Assembly: GCF_000931935.2 (NCBI RefSeq) | Contig: NZ_AZAC01000035.1 | Span: 1-61,321 of the forward strand | DNA length: 61,321 nucleotides | Source: Dethiosulfatarculus sandiegensis | GTDB taxonomy: Bacteria; Desulfobacterota; Desulfarculia; Desulfarculales; Desulfarculaceae | Reading direction: 5' to 3' | Part shown: positions 14,901-22,838 of the stretch, piece by piece | How positions within the stretch are numbered: position 1 is the first letter of the stretch | Layout: the number at the start of each line of letters is the position of its first letter | Translations under genes and position numbers: made by a program | The notes under the pieces: generated by a model | The model's database searches: none | Told to the model about the DNA's origin: nothing | The model's input: only the letters and a program-made list of their open reading frames with translations

Positions 14901-16640
14901 ATGGCTACGGATGGTAACAAACCTTCACCCAACTTTATCCGCCACATTGTGGCCGAAGACACCAAGACCGGTAAGTGGGGGGGAAGAGTGGTGACAAGGT
15001 TCCCACCCGAGCCCAACGGCTACCTGCATATCGGCCACGCCAAATCCATCTGCCTTAACTTTGGGATTGCCAAGGAATACGAGGGCGGCAAGTGTCATTT
15101 ACGTTTTGACGACACCAACCCCACCAAGGAAGATGAGGAATACAAAGAGGCCATTATCGAGGATGTGAAGTGGCTGGGCTTTGACTGGGGCGAGAATCTC
15201 TTCCATGCCTCGGATTATTTCGAACGGCTTTATGAGTTTGCGGTTCAGCTTATCAAGTCCGGTAAGGCCTATGTCTGCGACTTGAGCCCGGAAGAGGTCC
15301 GCCAGTATCGGGGAACCCTGACCGAGCCGGGTAAGAACAGTCCTTACCGGGAGCGTTCGGTGGAAGAAAACCTGGATCTCTTTGAGCGCATGCGGGCCGG
15401 TGAGTTTCCGGACGGCTCCAGGCTTTTAAGGGCCAAGATAGATATGGCCTCTCCCAAGCTGATCTTAAGGGACCCGGCCCTGTACAGGATACGCAAGGTA
15501 AGGCATGAGCGCACCGGGGACAAATGGTGCATTTATCCCATGTATGACTTTGCCCATTGCCTGTCCGATTCTCTGGAGCGCATAACCCACTCCATCTGCA
15601 CCCTTGAGTTTGAAGACAACCGGGCCCTTTATGACTGGGTTCTGGATGCCCTTGAAGTGTATCATTCCCAGCAGATTGAATTTGCCCGCCTGAATCTGGA
15701 TTTCACCATTATGAGCAAGAGAAAGCTCCTGCAGCTGGTGGAACAGAAATATGTTTCAGGCTGGGACGACCCGCGCATGCCCACCATCAGCGGTCTGCGC
15801 AGAAGGGGCTTCACCCCCGAGAGTATACGCAACTTCTGCGAACGCATCGGCGTGGGTAAAAAAGACAGCTGGATCGGTATAGACAAATTGGAAAACGCCA
15901 TCCGGGAAGACCTTAACACCAAGACCCCCAGGGTCATGGGCATCCTGCGCCCCTTGAAACTGGTGATAGACAATTATCCCGATGATCTGGTGGAAGAGCT
16001 TGAAGCTCCTTACTTCCCGGATGATCCGCCCAAGATGGGCTTCCGCAAGGTTCCTTTTTCCAAGGAGCTTTATGTGGAACAGACCGACTTCATGGAAGAG
16101 CCTTTTAAAAAGTTCTGGCGTCTGGCTCCGGGCAGGGAGGTTCGCCTGCGCTGGGCTTATTTTGTCACCTGCACCCACGTGGTCAAGGATGAAGAAACAG
16201 GCGAGATCCTGGAAGTGCATTGCACCTATGATCCTGAGACCAAGGGCGGAGACGCGCCGGACGGCCGCAAGGTGAAGGGCACCATCCACTGGGTGAGCGC
16301 CGCCCATTCCGTGCCGGTTGAGGTGAGGCTTTATGACCGCCTCTTTGAGGTGGCCAGGCCTGGTGAGGGAGGCAAGGATTTTGTCGAGGACTTGAACGCC
16401 AATTCCCTGGAGACCCTTCCCGAGAGCCGGGTGGAGCGCAGCCTGGGGCAGGCCAAGCCCGGTGAGAGGTACCAGTTTGAGCGCACCGGTTATTTCTGCG
16501 TGGACACCAAGGATTCCGCAGAAGACCACCTGGTCTTTAATCGTATAGTCACCCTGCGCGATACCTGGGCCAAGATACTTAAGCAGCAGGCCGCGGCTCA
16601 GGGCGGTAAAAATAAAAAGGCTGCTAAAAAGAAAAAATAA
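14901..16640 (+). CDS. glnS: Glutaminyl-tRNA synthetase
   Basis: This 579-residue class I synthetase charges tRNA-Gln with glutamine directly. The HIGH motif is at 43-46 after the GlnRS/GluRS signature RFPPEPNGYLHIG. The KMSKS loop reads IMSKR (270-274). HLRFDDTNP, the YDFAHCLSDS region and the C-terminal beta-barrel anticodon domain support GlnRS rather than GluRS. The C-terminus ends in a lysine-rich tail (KNKKAAKKKK). AAGGAG lies 8 bases before the ATG. It is a single-gene unit followed by structured repeat copy 2 and a bidirectional terminator. Confidence 0.96.
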   Translation: MATDGNKPSPNFIRHIVAEDTKTGKWGGRVVTRFPPEPNGYLHIGHAKSICLNFGIAKEYEGGKCHLRFDDTNPTKEDEEYKEAIIEDVKWLGFDWGENLFHASDYFERLYEFAVQLIKSGKAYVCDLSPEEVRQYRGTLTEPGKNSPYRERSVEENLDLFERMRAGEFPDGSRLLRAKIDMASPKLILRDPALYRIRKVRHERTGDKWCIYPMYDFAHCLSDSLERITHSICTLEFEDNRALYDWVLDALEVYHSQQIEFARLNLDFTIMSKRKLLQLVEQKYVSGWDDPRMPTISGLRRRGFTPESIRNFCERIGVGKKDSWIGIDKLENAIREDLNTKTPRVMGILRPLKLVIDNYPDDLVEELEAPYFPDDPPKMGFRKVPFSKELYVEQTDFMEEPFKKFWRLAPGREVRLRWAYFVTCTHVVKDEETGEILEVHCTYDPETKGGDAPDGRKVKGTIHWVSAAHSVPVEVRLYDRLFEVARPGEGGKDFVEDLNANSLETLPESRVERSLGQAKPGERYQFERTGYFCVDTKDSAEDHLVFNRIVTLRDTWAKILKQQAAAQGGKNKKAAKKKK

Positions 16641-16652
16641 CAGGTTATTCTT

Positions 16653-16766
16653 GCTGCCAAAGTCCTCCTGGACTTTGGCAGATTGCCAGTAGGCAAAAAT
16701 GTGGTTTTGCCTGCTGGCTCGAGTTACTCGTCTTTAGCAAGTCTCGCAATTCGGCGGGTCGTCCAT
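16653..16766 (+). repeat. Dispersed structured repeat, copy 2
   Basis: This is the best-folded copy. Hairpin 1 has perfect 11-bp arms CTGCCAAAGTC and GACTTTGGCAG with loop CTCCTG. Hairpin 2 has arms CCAGTAGGCAA and TTGCCTGCTGG (one G-U pair) around AAATGTGGTT. The tail carries GTCTTTAGCAAGTCTCGC and AATTCGGCGGG. Loops and tail match copy 1 closely, but the stem bases differ in pairs. It lies 13 bases beyond the glnS stop codon, between it and the terminator, so it is probably present at the end of glnS mRNA. Confidence 0.75.
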
Positions 16767-16773
16767 GTCCCGC

Positions 16774-16814
16774 AAAAAAAGCCAAAGGCCATAAAATCGG
16801 TCTTTGGCTTTTTT
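16774..16814. terminator. Bidirectional terminator between glnS and the Yip1-family gene
   Basis: AAAAAAAGCCAAAG pairs with CTTTGGCTTTTTT around a 14-base loop, giving T-runs on both strands. It ends glnS from the left and the minus-strand Yip1-family gene from the right; the latter's stop codon overlaps the end of the hairpin. Confidence 0.9.
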
Positions 16815-17430
16815 AGCCCACGAACATGAGCATAATAGGCACAACCAACAGGAGGAGTGGGGCGAAAATGGCGATTATCACAGGCAGCGCCGTCTTGCCC
16901 GGCGGCATTCCGGTCAGGCGGGCGGTGCCGTTCATAAGTATATAAATAGACCAGCCAAGGTTGGCGAAAGGCCCCACAACAGGGATCAGGGTCAGGATGG
17001 AGGCTGCATTGCTATAGCAAACCAGCCTGAAGATAGGGGAAAAAGTGGTTTTGGCCCCGAAAAGCCCCAGGAAGAACATGAGCAGGCCGCTTAATATCGG
17101 CAGGCCCACTGCCAGCAGGAAAAGGCTTCTGAATATGATTGAAGTCAGGGAATAGGAAAAACCGCCCCCCATGCCGCTGAAGAGTAAACTGATAACCATT
17201 TGGGCCAGGGTGACTATGGCTGCAAAGGCCAAGGGCAGACGCCAGTCGAAATAAGAAAGGGGACCAAAAGCCAGAGCGGGCTTGAACATCACCAGTTGCC
17301 AGGTCTGCCAGAGCCGGTCCCATACGGTGCCTTGCTCTTTTTCCCAAGGCAGCAGACCGGCCTCATTGCTGTTGGGTGGCGGTGGTGGAGGTGGCGGGGT
17401 TTGGCCGGGGGACTGATTCTGATAATCCAT
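16813..17430 (-). CDS. Yip1 domain membrane protein
   Basis: This 205-residue protein has a short cytosolic N-terminus with a run of eight prolines, then PWEKEQGTVWDRLWQTW and about five hydrophobic segments, typical of bacterial Yip1-family proteins. The FKPALAFGPL stretch at the first membrane segment is characteristic. Function is unknown; bacterial homologues are presumed inner-membrane proteins. The ATG at 17430 has AGGA 6 bases upstream; a longer frame towards 17532 lacks a ribosome site. It is transcribed alone and convergent with glnS. Confidence 0.75.
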   Translation of the reverse strand: MDYQNQSPGQTPPPPPPPPNSNEAGLLPWEKEQGTVWDRLWQTWQLVMFKPALAFGPLSYFDWRLPLAFAAIVTLAQMVISLLFSGMGGGFSYSLTSIIFRSLFLLAVGLPILSGLLMFFLGLFGAKTTFSPIFRLVCYSNAASILTLIPVVGPFANLGWSIYILMNGTARLTGMPPGKTALPVIIAIFAPLLLLVVPIMLMFVG

Positions 17431-17859
17431 GACCGTTCCTTTGTTGTTTTTAAAAGATGTCTGATTAAGAATATAAAGTGCCGGGGTGTTTTGTTGAAAA
17501 AAGATAAAAAACATCCTCACGCTACAATACACCTATTGTGAGCCGGGTTGCAGCCAAAAACAGGTTGCGCTATGGCTTAATTAGCTAGTTTAATAGCAGG
17601 AAGGAAAAGTGTTCCGGAAAAATCACGCTTTTGGCGTTTTTTGGGGTTTTTATAAATGGTTTCAGATAAGCCATTGGAATGAAGTAGTTTTGGCTGTGTG
17701 ACTTGGGTGACCGCCATCGGCTTGCCCAGGAGTCTTTCTCGGATTGGCTCTTTTGGTCGGGGAAGGAATCAGGCTTTGAACATTTTGGAATTTTTTCCGG
17801 CCAAAATGCGTCACGTTGCCAAGGTCATCTTGGTCTAATTACGTTTCTGGAGGCAAGAC
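17431..17859. other. Divergent intergenic region with an 8-bp inverted repeat
   Basis: No gene is supported in these 429 bases. CATTTTGG (17781-17788) and CCAAAATG (17801-17808) form a perfect inverted repeat about 50 bases before the AmmeMemoRadiSam B gene. It could be an operator or a leader hairpin. Promoters for the two divergent genes must lie here but none is close to consensus. Confidence 0.4.
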
Positions 17860-18663
17860 ATGGTTCGTCAAGCTTGGGTTGCCGGCCAGTTCTATCCGGG
17901 CAACGCCAGTGAACTTAGCCGGATGTTGCGAGGTTTTTTGTCTATCAGCGAAAAAGCCCGCCCGGCTCATATGATAGTCAGCCCTCATGCCGGGTATGTT
18001 TATTCTGGAGCGGTGGCAGGCAAGGTCATCTCCAGTGTGAAGATACCGCGTAAGGTGGTGGTGGTGGGCCCAAACCATCGGGGCATGGGCAGCCCGGCCG
18101 CCATCATGTCCCGAGGCGCCTGGGAGACCCCCTTGGGCCTGGTTAAGCTGGATGAAGATTTGGGCACTATCCTGAAAAGCCATTGTCCCTTGCTGCGCGA
18201 GGATAAAACCGCCCATGCCATGGAACATTCCCTTGAGGTGCAGGTCCCTTTTTTGCAATATTTGAGGGACGATCTGCTTTTAACTCCAATCTGCCTTTCC
18301 ATTTTGGAATGGAAACATTGCCAGGATCTGGGCATGGCCTTGGCCAGGGCTGTCAAGGAAGCCGGTGAGCCGGTCCTCTTGCTGGCCAGTACGGACATGA
18401 CCCATTACGAACCGGCCGAGGTTGCAAAAGAAAAAGACCAAAAGGCCCTGGATAGGATTATGGCTCTGGACCCCCAAGGCCTTTACGAAGTGGTCAGGAA
18501 AGCCCGCATTTCCATGTGCGGGGTGTTGCCCACAACCGTATGCCTGGTCGCTTCCCTGGAATTGGGCGCCAAAGAGGCGCGGCTTTTGGAATACACCAAT
18601 AGTGGAGCTGTGAACAACGACTACAGACAGGTGGTTGGCTATGCCGGGGTGGTGGTCAGCTGA
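17860..18663 (+). CDS. AmmeMemoRadiSam system protein B (MEMO1 family)
   Basis: The 267-residue protein is a bacterial MEMO1 homologue. Visible family motifs are VAGQFYPG near the start, SPHAGYVYSGAVAG, VVVVGPNHRG, EHSLEVQVPFLQY, ASTDMTHYEP and a Cys in ISMCGVLPTT. In many anaerobes it is encoded with AMMECR1 and a radical SAM protein; their joint function is not established. Here it stands alone while the AMMECR1 partner lies at 40439-41008, and no radical SAM gene is in the window. GGAGG sits 6 bases before the ATG and a terminator follows. Confidence 0.9.
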   Translation: MVRQAWVAGQFYPGNASELSRMLRGFLSISEKARPAHMIVSPHAGYVYSGAVAGKVISSVKIPRKVVVVGPNHRGMGSPAAIMSRGAWETPLGLVKLDEDLGTILKSHCPLLREDKTAHAMEHSLEVQVPFLQYLRDDLLLTPICLSILEWKHCQDLGMALARAVKEAGEPVLLLASTDMTHYEPAEVAKEKDQKALDRIMALDPQGLYEVVRKARISMCGVLPTTVCLVASLELGAKEARLLEYTNSGAVNNDYRQVVGYAGVVVS

Positions 18664-18691
18664 GCATTGTTACAACGCTTAGTTGTTAACG

Positions 18692-18724
18692 GGCCTGCTC
18701 CTTTAAATTGGCGGCAGGCCTTTT
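18692..18724 (+). terminator. Rho-independent terminator after the MEMO1-family gene
   Basis: GGCCTGC and GCAGGCC form a 7-bp stem with a 15-base loop, followed by TTTT, 29 bases beyond the stop codon. Confidence 0.75.
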
Positions 18725-18746
18725 CATTATCTTTAAAATGCGGTTG

Positions 18747-19187
18747 CTAACCCCGGGGGTGACTAACCGGGAGGGGCGAGAGGTTTTTTCTTAAAAAACC
18801 ATGAGCGGCCCGGTAAAAGAAAAAATAAAACTTTAACCCCACCGGGTTGATCCATTGGTCCCAGAGCAGGTGATAAATCCAGCTTAAGGTGAGGCATATT
18901 GCCCAATCTGTTCCTGAAAAATGCCATAATAACAGGGCTGCGATAGGGATCCATTCCCAGGAATGAAGAAACAGCATCAGGTAGGGGGTGTCGTGATTAA
19001 AGTGCTTTTCAAAAAAATCATGAACCCCGGCTTTTTTACCTCTCCAGAGAAGGTAATCGGGCAGATGGTCAACGTCTATCAATATGCTGAAGGCCATGCC
19101 GGTAAGGGAAGGCCATAACTTCCCGCTGGCCAGATAGAGAGTAAGCCCCAGGGGAACGGATGCGGCTAGGTGCCCGCTTGGTTTCAT
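18747..19187 (-). CDS. Small membrane protein resembling DUF457/YdjM membrane-bound hydrolases
   Basis: The 146-residue protein has an SGHLAASVPLG start, an acidic/His motif IDVDHLPDY, an HDTPYLMLFLHSWEW stretch and three to four hydrophobic segments. This matches the general layout of small membrane-bound metal-dependent hydrolases (DUF457 type), where Asp and His residues bind metal. The assignment is tentative because the family is loosely defined. ATG 19187 is preferred as it gives the family-like start, though its ribosome site is weak. It is transcribed alone, divergent from the diguanylate cyclase gene. Confidence 0.55.
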   Translation of the reverse strand: MKPSGHLAASVPLGLTLYLASGKLWPSLTGMAFSILIDVDHLPDYLLWRGKKAGVHDFFEKHFNHDTPYLMLFLHSWEWIPIAALLLWHFSGTDWAICLTLSWIYHLLWDQWINPVGLKFYFFFYRAAHGFLRKNLSPLPVSHPRG

Positions 19188-19412
19188 GAGTTGTTTTTCC
19201 CTGATGAAATTTGGCTGTAAAACAGTTACCACTGTATATGGCAATGACCCGGCCTTTTGACAAGGCCTAAACTATTTTGGAACCTGGTTTGCCTTTGGGC
19301 GAGAAGGTTAGGATGTTCCTTGCGCCAAGGAGCACCTTTTACAGCCGGGGAAAAGGGCGTATACTTTTTAAAAACGATTCAGTACTGGAAAGCCGTTGAA
19401 TTGGGGAACCTT

Positions 19413-20594
19413 TTGAATTTACAGCCTGCCAATGAAAGGGTGGCCGCACTTTTAGCCAAGCAAAAGGCGGTGCGGAAGCTCATAGCCTTTATCACCACTC
19501 GGGTGGAGATGGATATCCACCCCATATTTGAAGAGGCTATTGCAAAAACCAGTCACGCCCTCAACGCTCCCATGGCATGTCTGCATTTATCTGATGAAGA
19601 AAACGGCAAGCTGAACCTGCTTTATTCTCTGGGCCTCAATGCTTTTCATAAAAAGGCCCTTAACACTCTTTCTCTGGATGGGGTCTCCCCTCCGGCCCGC
19701 ACCCATGCGGCCGAAAAACCGGTTTTATATTTTGGTGATCAGGCCCCGGCCGGTTTGGCGGCCATGGCCTCGGCCCCCATCAAAGGCGGCGATTTCCCTG
19801 TGGGGGCCATCAGCGTTATGTGGCCCCAGGGACGGGAAGTTCCAGAAGATGAAGACCGTTCTGACTTTATGCTGATTATGGGCAGGCTGGTGGGGCTGGC
19901 CGTGGATCATGCAGGCCTGGTCAATGGGCTTTTGGACAACTTAAACGAAATGACCAAGATCAAGACCGAGGCGGAACGCTACGCCCAGGAGCTGGATCAG
20001 ACCAATCGCCAGTTGGTGCAGGCCAACAGCCGTCTGGAAGAACTCTCCCGGACAGACGGCCTCACCGGTCTATTCAACCACCTTTTCATACACCAACGCT
20101 TGCAAGAGGAAATTTTGAGGGCCGAGCGCCAGGGGCATCCCCTTACCGTGCTCATGGCTGACCTGGATCATTTTAAAAGGGTTAATGACCAGCTTGGACA
20201 CCAGGTGGGGGATGAGGCCTTACGTTTTTTTTCCCGAATCCTGTTGGAAAATTTGCGCCGGGTGGACGCCGTGGGTCGTTACGGAGGCGAGGAGTTTCTG
20301 GTTATCTTGGTGGATTGTGATCTTGAATCCGGGATAATGGTCGCCCAGAAATTGCGCAAAAAAGTGGAATCGGGTTCCAATACTCCGCCTTTTGACCCCA
20401 TGGGCGGGTTTACCGTGAGCATGGGGGCAGCCCAATGGAACCTGGGACAAAAGGCCAAGGAATTGATAGCCTTGGCTGATGACGCCTTGTATGAAGCCAA
20501 AAGGGGGGGGCGTAACAAGGTGCGGGCGGCTCATAAGAAGTCCCCGGCTCAGAGCGAATCCGTACCCGAGGACCGCAGAGCGAGTAAAGCCTGA
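19413..20594 (+). CDS. Diguanylate cyclase with N-terminal GAF-like domain
   Basis: This 393-residue cytoplasmic protein has a GAF-like sensor region (about 30-170), a coiled coil (172-212) and a GGDEF domain. The active site GGEEF is intact at 291-295, and the product-inhibition I-site RRVD lies exactly five residues before it, so the enzyme should make c-di-GMP and be feedback inhibited. The TTG at 19413 is chosen because GGGGA lies 5 bases upstream; the frame stays open back to 19257 but without a ribosome site. A G8 run sits near the 3' end in the AKRGGRN motif. It is transcribed alone. Confidence 0.88.
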   Translation: MNLQPANERVAALLAKQKAVRKLIAFITTRVEMDIHPIFEEAIAKTSHALNAPMACLHLSDEENGKLNLLYSLGLNAFHKKALNTLSLDGVSPPARTHAAEKPVLYFGDQAPAGLAAMASAPIKGGDFPVGAISVMWPQGREVPEDEDRSDFMLIMGRLVGLAVDHAGLVNGLLDNLNEMTKIKTEAERYAQELDQTNRQLVQANSRLEELSRTDGLTGLFNHLFIHQRLQEEILRAERQGHPLTVLMADLDHFKRVNDQLGHQVGDEALRFFSRILLENLRRVDAVGRYGGEEFLVILVDCDLESGIMVAQKLRKKVESGSNTPPFDPMGGFTVSMGAAQWNLGQKAKELIALADDALYEAKRGGRNKVRAAHKKSPAQSESVPEDRRASKA

Positions 20595-20843
20595 TCTTGC
20601 CTGGCCAGTGGATGGGTGTGAGAAAGGCTGACGCCAATTCAGCCTCCCAATGGGGCGGAACCTGTCCCCAAGGATGGTTGGCCTTGATTGCAATGCAGCC
20701 TGCCGTTCCTGCAGGTTGAGTTTTCCTGAAAAACTATTCGTAATAGTTAGCTGAACAAGGCACAACTGCGCCTTGCCGGATGCCGCCCCGGTTTGCTCGG
20801 ACCCGCCCGGCTTAAGAACCGGTTAATTAGAGAATTTCAGGTC

Positions 20844-20948
20844 TTATTCGGGAGGGGTGTCGTCTTTTTTTTCTTTTTTACCCAGGTAGACAATGTAAAA
20901 GGATAGTGCCAGCGATCCGCCGACGATAAGGTAGAAGGTCCAATCCAT
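20844..20948 (-). CDS. 34-residue single-pass membrane peptide, unknown function
   Basis: A short frame starts at ATG 20948 with AGGAGA 6 bases upstream, a good ribosome site. The peptide begins MDWTFYLIVGGSLALSFYIV and ends in a charged tail with KKEKKDD. It therefore has one membrane helix (residues 3-21) and a cytoplasmic charged tail, like small accessory subunits of transporters or oxidases. No partner gene is adjacent. It is annotated on the ribosome site and clean topology; no family is recognised. Confidence 0.5.
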   Translation of the reverse strand: MDWTFYLIVGGSLALSFYIVYLGKKEKKDDTPPE

Positions 20949-21454
20949 GCGGTCTCTCCTGTATGAAAAATCAGGCCTCTTCATTGTTGGAAACTGAAAT
21001 ATAGTAACACCTATGGTCTTTAAGGGGCAAGGCGGGTCTGTATTCTTTTGCTGATTCGGGGCCTTTGTGGAGGAAATGTTAAAATTATTATTTAATATTA
21101 AATAGTTAAATTTTTTTAACGTAAGCTTTAATTCTAACGGGACCAGAATTGGCACCCCAGAAAACGGTGTTTTTTGGGGACCCCGGGTCAGCACCCCTAA
21201 AAACCTGCGATTTTTGGGGACTCCAGGTGAAAGCCTACCGAATCGTGACTCTGAAAGCGGTGTAACTAGTAAAAGTTGGGGAATGACGCTTTTGCAAGTC
21301 CGGATAGCAAAGAGGGGCGGAATTCTGCTGCAACGATCTTGGTTTGCATATAAAAGCTTGCTTGCCATACTTCAAGCCGTTAAAAAGCCGTAGGGGAACC
21401 ACCAGCCAAGGTGGTTTTCATATAGGCGCTTTCCTTTGCCTGAAGGGATTACCC
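20949..21454. other. Intergenic region with an AT-rich tract and tandem hairpins
   Basis: These 506 bases separate the small membrane peptide from gmhA. A strongly AT-rich stretch (about 21078-21120) contains the palindrome TTTAATATTAAA. It is followed by two tandem hairpin units (21141-21224, listed separately). The last 100 bases before gmhA show no clear promoter. Nothing here reads as a protein gene. Confidence 0.5.
21141..21224. repeat. Two tandem copies of a hairpin unit of about 40 bp
   Basis: Unit A has CCCC (21155-21158), an A-rich arm, a T-rich arm and GGGG (21176-21179). Unit B repeats it at 21194-21219 with changed loop bases. Both are flanked by related words (GGACC..GGCA and GGGTCAGCA; GGGGACCCC and GGGGACTCC). 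Each folds into a stem of CCCC plus four or five A paired with T and GGGG. The A/T-rich part of the stem is kept in both units although the loops differ. Confidence 0.55.
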
Positions 21455-22039
21455 ATGGAGAATAATCTTTGCGCCTCCTTTGAGGTGGGACTGAATCTTT
21501 TAAAAGATTTTATCAGCGATAAAAATGAGATGTCCAAGGTGGAAGAGGTGGCTGCAAGGTTGGCCCTTGCCTATCGACAGGGGTGCAAGACGCTTATCTG
21601 CGGTAACGGGGGAAGTGCTTGCGACGCCATGCATTTTGCCGAGGAACTCACCGGCAAGTTCAGAAAGCCCAGGCCTGCCCTGCCTGCTTTGGCCCTTACG
21701 GATCCGGGCCATCTCACCTGTGTGGGTAATGACTATGGCTATGATATGGTCTTTGCCCGCGGGGTTGAGGCCCACGGTAAAAGGGGCGATTTTCTGATTG
21801 CCTTGAGCACCAGTGGGAACTCAGCCAATGTGGTCAAGGCGGTGGAAGCAGCCACGGAAAAGGGCATGGAGGTTGTTTCTTTCTTAGGCGGAGACGGCGG
21901 CGTCTTGGCTGACATGCCGGGGACCAAGTTCATAATCAAGGCGGCCACTTCAGACAGAATCCAGGAACTGCATATGATGATCCTGCATATCCTTATCGAA
22001 GGAGTGGAGCGCAGGCTGTTTCCGGAAAATTATAAGTAG
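21455..22039 (+). CDS. gmhA: Phosphoheptose isomerase (SIS domain)
   Basis: This 194-residue protein is a single-domain SIS isomerase that converts sedoheptulose 7-phosphate to heptose 7-phosphate for LPS core ADP-heptose. Landmarks are CGNGGSACDAMHFAEELTG (49-67) with the active-site Glu, ALSTSGNSANVV, and the C-terminal catalytic His in QELHMMILHILIEG. Length matches GmhA (about 190). AAGG lies about 8 bases before ATG 21455. It is transcribed alone; a ROK-family sugar kinase lies on the other strand nearby, but no hldE-like gene is present. Confidence 0.88.
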   Translation: MENNLCASFEVGLNLLKDFISDKNEMSKVEEVAARLALAYRQGCKTLICGNGGSACDAMHFAEELTGKFRKPRPALPALALTDPGHLTCVGNDYGYDMVFARGVEAHGKRGDFLIALSTSGNSANVVKAVEAATEKGMEVVSFLGGDGGVLADMPGTKFIIKAATSDRIQELHMMILHILIEGVERRLFPENYK

Positions 22040-22065
22040 TTTAAAGAACAATAGGTTGAATTGAG

Positions 22066-22101
22066 AAACCCCTGCAGGCGTTCGGCCCGCAGGGGTTTTT
22101 A
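22066..22101 (+). terminator. Rho-independent terminator after gmhA
   Basis: AACCCCTGC and GCAGGGGTT form a 9-bp stem followed by a total of five T. It lies between the convergent gmhA and TPR genes and probably also hinders read-through from the minus strand. Confidence 0.85.
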
Positions 22102-22119
22102 TCCCGGCTTTTAAAAAAA

Positions 22120-22821
22120 TCAGGCTTCAGGGGCGAGATCCAATGACACCAGGGATTCACGGGCGATCTGGGCGCTGTCCGGATCTGTGGCGTTTTGCAC
22201 CACAGTGCGGTAGATATCCGCCGCAGCCTGCTTGTCGCCCTTGGCCGCCAACACTCTGGCCTGAGCCAGCTCATAGGTTGTCTTTTCATTGGGTCCTGAG
22301 ATGCGGGCGGCATCGGCATAGGCGTCTTTGGCCTCTGTATATTTTTCCTGACCTTCCAGGCTTAAACCCAGTCCGTGCAGGGCAAAGGGCATGAATTCGG
22401 CAGGCAGATCGGGCTCTTCGGAAAGTTCTGTGAACAGCTTTTGGCTTTCAGCCCATTTTCCCTGCTCCAAAAGCAGGTTGCCCAAGGCCAGCCTGCCTTG
22501 TATCCCCGCGGGAGTGGCTCCATATTCCTTGGTAATGGTACCCAGGGCTTTTTCAGCCTCGGCCAGTTTGGCAGGAGTCTTTTCACCAAAAACCACATTC
22601 ATGTACTGCTGAAAGGCCGGTGAAAGGGCATTGGCAGCCGCATGCACCCTATAGTCCAGATAGGTTTGAATACCCACCACCAGGGCGATCGCCGCCACCA
22701 GCCCGCCCAGGGTGATATAGAATTTCTTTTGGTTTTCCCGCACCCACTTGACGGCGCGCTCGCTGAATGTCTGAAACTCATCGGGTTTTCTCAGCAGTTC
22801 CTTGCGGTTAATTTTGGCCAT
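22120..22821 (-). CDS. Inner-membrane tetratricopeptide-repeat protein, YfgM-like
   Basis: The 233-residue protein has a charged cytoplasmic N-terminus, one membrane helix (about 34-52) and a periplasmic part made of TPR-like helix pairs: YGATPAGIQGRLALGNLLLE, ALHGLGLSLEGQEKYTEAKD and YELAQARVLAAKGDKQAAAD. This matches the YfgM/TPR_21 group, which in E. coli associates with the Sec translocon and chaperones; that role here is inferred. AAGGTGA sits 6 bases before the ATG. It is probably cotranscribed with the ROK kinase gene, whose stop lies 18 bases upstream of its start. Confidence 0.8.
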   Translation of the reverse strand: MAKINRKELLRKPDEFQTFSERAVKWVRENQKKFYITLGGLVAAIALVVGIQTYLDYRVHAAANALSPAFQQYMNVVFGEKTPAKLAEAEKALGTITKEYGATPAGIQGRLALGNLLLEQGKWAESQKLFTELSEEPDLPAEFMPFALHGLGLSLEGQEKYTEAKDAYADAARISGPNEKTTYELAQARVLAAKGDKQAAADIYRTVVQNATDPDSAQIARESLVSLDLAPEA

Positions 22822-22838
22822 GGATATTCACCTTATCA

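Noticed and set aside
20509..20516. G8 run near the end of the diguanylate cyclase gene as a phase-variation site
   Set aside because: It lies in the AKRGGRN motif after the active site; slippage would alter only the C-terminal tail, and such runs are not rare here.
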